Origin: Parvibaculum sp039680535
GTDB taxonomy: Bacteria > Pseudomonadota > Alphaproteobacteria > Parvibaculales > Parvibaculaceae
Assembly: GCF_039680535.1 (NCBI RefSeq)
Contig: NZ_JBDKSS010000005.1
Span: 434,001-498,000, forward strand
Direction of reading: 5' to 3'
DNA: 64,000 nucleotides
Of this stretch, positions 62,510 to 64,000 are shown in pieces (the stretch's first letter is position 1; every line of letters begins with the position of its first letter). The notes below the pieces were generated by a model. That model searched no databases. It was not told where the DNA came from and saw only the letters and a program-made list of their open reading frames with translations. The position numbers and the translations under genes are program-made.

Positions 62510-64000
62510 TCAAAGTGGGAATGGCTCTCTTTGAGTAAGATATTGCCATAGCCGTATCATCGCGAATGTATCGAGGCGGCAATACTCTCTTAGTTGACTC
62601 TCGATCTGGTTCTTCCGCTCCTCGGATGTGGCCGGCGAGATCGCTTCAAGATATCCGCTCATCGCCATTCCACCGTCCTGGATTCCGTCCAGTGCATCAT
62701 ATCGGAGGTCGGGCGCGATCGCCGGCAGGACGGATTTGATGCTCCAGCTTCCTTGCTGGCTCGGATGATAAAAGCGGTCGCGTGCCACAGGCAGGAGATC
62801 GACAATCCGATCATTGATGGCCGACAAGCGGGGCTTCAACCGCGGATAGCGGTCGGCCAGTTCACTTATACGGCCTTTTTCAAAGCCCGCATTGTAGACG
62901 AAGACGGGTCCGCTCTCTCCGCATGCGTTGATGAGGGCCTCTGCGAAAGCTTTCGATGGGTCGCCACCGCTCAGATCCAGGAATTCCTGCTGCGCAAGGG
63001 TTCCGCCGCGCGACAAGCGATGTACGCTGAATTGAAATGGGATCTGCTGGTAGGGACGCGTTCCCTTCCAGATAGGAACGGCAAATTGAACGGTCTCAAA
63101 GTCGATGAAATAAGCTGGCAACTTGTGGGAGGCGAGGTCGGCACTGGCGCCGTTGGAGTCGAAAAAGATCTCGTCCGAAATCGTGGAGGCTTTGACCCGA
63201 CGCTGACGATCGTTGAGGTGTTCGTCAGGAATCTCGTGCATTTCGATCCAGCCGTTCTGCTCGATCAATGCCTTTAATGCCTTCGTTCGTCCTCCCGGAA
63301 GCCACCCGATGGGATGCGTCGCCTGAGGCTCCTGACCTTGGCAATGCGCAAGAAAAGGGCATTCAAAGGGATCGTTGCAATGTGGGCCCGTTCGAATATC
63401 GGGCTCTGTGCGTTTGCGGGCGACCGCCTGCGCCTCGGAGATCCATTCGTCTACCTCCGCCCCCCTGCCAAATGCTTCTTCCGTCAGATCCTCCTCCACA
63501 AGCAAGCCCCGATAATCGTCGTCTCCGGGGTAGGTCCAGCTACTGTCTACATGCGACAGTGCAATCGCCGCCAAGGACACGCCGGCCTGCATTGCCACGC
63601 GGGCCTGAATGGCCACATCATCCCGATGATAATCTTTGACGCTTGTCGACGATTTGACCTCAACCATACGCCAGGCACGCGTTCCGCCTCTCTGTATCGG
63701 AAGCATGATGTCGGCAAAGGCGAGCGCGCCACCCGCCGCGAACCCGGCCTCAAAGATAGGCTGCCCGGATTTCAGAAGCGTCTTTGTGCGTGCAAAAGCG
63801 GCTTCAAAACCCTCGGCCTGAGCGTCGATGAGCTGACCATTTCCTTTCGGGTCATATAGCTTTCGAGCGATGTCGCCGACCTGATGTCCGGTCTCAAAAC
63901 GCGCCTCCGCCTGCGGAGAATCTTCACGGAGATCTGGGCGATGAATCTCCAGCCAAAGCCGCTTTGGACACTGCCTGAAGGCAACGAGCTTTGATTTTGA
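62510..64000 (-). CDS. DUF2779 protein: Cas4-like nuclease plus DEDD-type exonuclease domain, 5' end off window
   Basis: The frame stays open to the right edge; I read it through to base 64000 (SKLVAFRQCPKRLWLEIH near the N-terminus), so only a few residues are missing. About 497 residues are visible. The N-terminal half looks like Cas4: first Cys in FRQCPKRLW, FADIML, the VEVKSS nuclease motif, then a three-Cys group (CNDPFECPFLAHC) that with the first could hold a 4Fe-4S cluster. The C-terminal half (DUF2779) has YFIDFETVQFAVP with D-x-E, VFVYNAGFEKGRI, and YCRLDTFAMIRLW, the pattern of a DEDD/RNase H-like 3'-5' exonuclease. It probably processes DNA or RNA ends in a defence setting. Confidence 0.82.
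   Translation of the reverse strand, partial: SKSKLVAFRQCPKRLWLEIHRPDLREDSPQAEARFETGHQVGDIARKLYDPKGNGQLIDAQAEGFEAAFARTKTLLKSGQPIFEAGFAAGGALAFADIMLPIQRGGTRAWRMVEVKSSTSVKDYHRDDVAIQARVAMQAGVSLAAIALSHVDSSWTYPGDDDYRGLLVEEDLTEEAFGRGAEVDEWISEAQAVARKRTEPDIRTGPHCNDPFECPFLAHCQGQEPQATHPIGWLPGGRTKALKALIEQNGWIEMHEIPDEHLNDRQRRVKASTISDEIFFDSNGASADLASHKLPAYFIDFETVQFAVPIWKGTRPYQQIPFQFSVHRLSRGGTLAQQEFLDLSGGDPSKAFAEALINACGESGPVFVYNAGFEKGRISELADRYPRLKPRLSAINDRIVDLLPVARDRFYHPSQQGSWSIKSVLPAIAPDLRYDALDGIQDGGMAMSGYLEAISPATSEERKNQIESQLREYCRLDTFAMIRLWQYLTQREPFPL

Overview
The window looks like the chromosome of a high-GC alphaproteobacterium, most likely Hyphomicrobiales. A Parvibaculum-like organism is my guess from gene content and was not tested by any search. 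The grounds are the linked TCA genes (sdhAB; mdh-sucCD-sucAB-lpd), a separate F1 operon atpHAGDC without the Fo genes, the obgE-proB-proA-nadD-rsfS-rlmH string followed by a gpmI-like gene, envC, ctpA, a YibQ-like gene and rppH, and a phosphatidylcholine synthase.

Layout. 1-2.3 kb: end of sdhA and sdhB, closed by a terminator. 2.3-3.4 kb: a dispersed palindromic repeat, a GFA-family protein and a small lipoprotein. 3.7-7.1 kb: a compact arsenic operon (arsR, C-As lyase arsI, a TauD-like dioxygenase, thioredoxin-type arsC, acr3) under an operator that covers the promoter and the start codon. 7.2-8.1 kb: two Ala/Pro-rich envelope proteins with matching terminators. 8.5-14.1 kb: zapE, a PadR regulator with an O-methyltransferase, mdh, a secreted beta/gamma-crystallin-type protein, and a metallo-beta-lactamase-fold protein behind a perfect 27-bp palindrome. 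14.4-22.2 kb: sucC-sucD-sucA-sucB-lpd. 22.3-28.5 kb: xerC, DUF484, a transaldolase-like aldolase, priA and a glycosyltransferase-FkbM fusion. 28.7-33.6 kb: the F1 ATP synthase. 33.8-36.8 kb: a ferritin-like diiron protein, a degenerate LytM protein and an orphan sensor domain. 36.8-50.7 kb: a long minus-strand housekeeping block covering RNA decapping, cell-wall remodelling, ribosome maturation, NAD and proline synthesis, L27/L21 and phosphatidylcholine synthesis. In this block the gpmI homologue has lost its catalytic residues, and rsfS appears to start at CUG with a long Lys/Ala-rich N-terminal extension.

50.9-64 kb: a tRNA-Ser(CGA) gene marks the start of an accessory island. It carries an AlpA-like excisionase/regulator, a Zn-ribbon HTH protein, a tyrosine recombinase, an RtcB RNA ligase behind a structured terminator-ended leader, McrBC, and a module made of a PcfJ-like protein, a WYL regulator with a palindromic operator, a HEPN protein with an RNxxxH motif, and a DUF2779 protein that combines a Cas4-like nuclease with a DEDD-type exonuclease-like domain. 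The last module is the best candidate here for an undescribed defence system. The DUF2779 gene runs off the right edge, and sdhA runs off the left edge.
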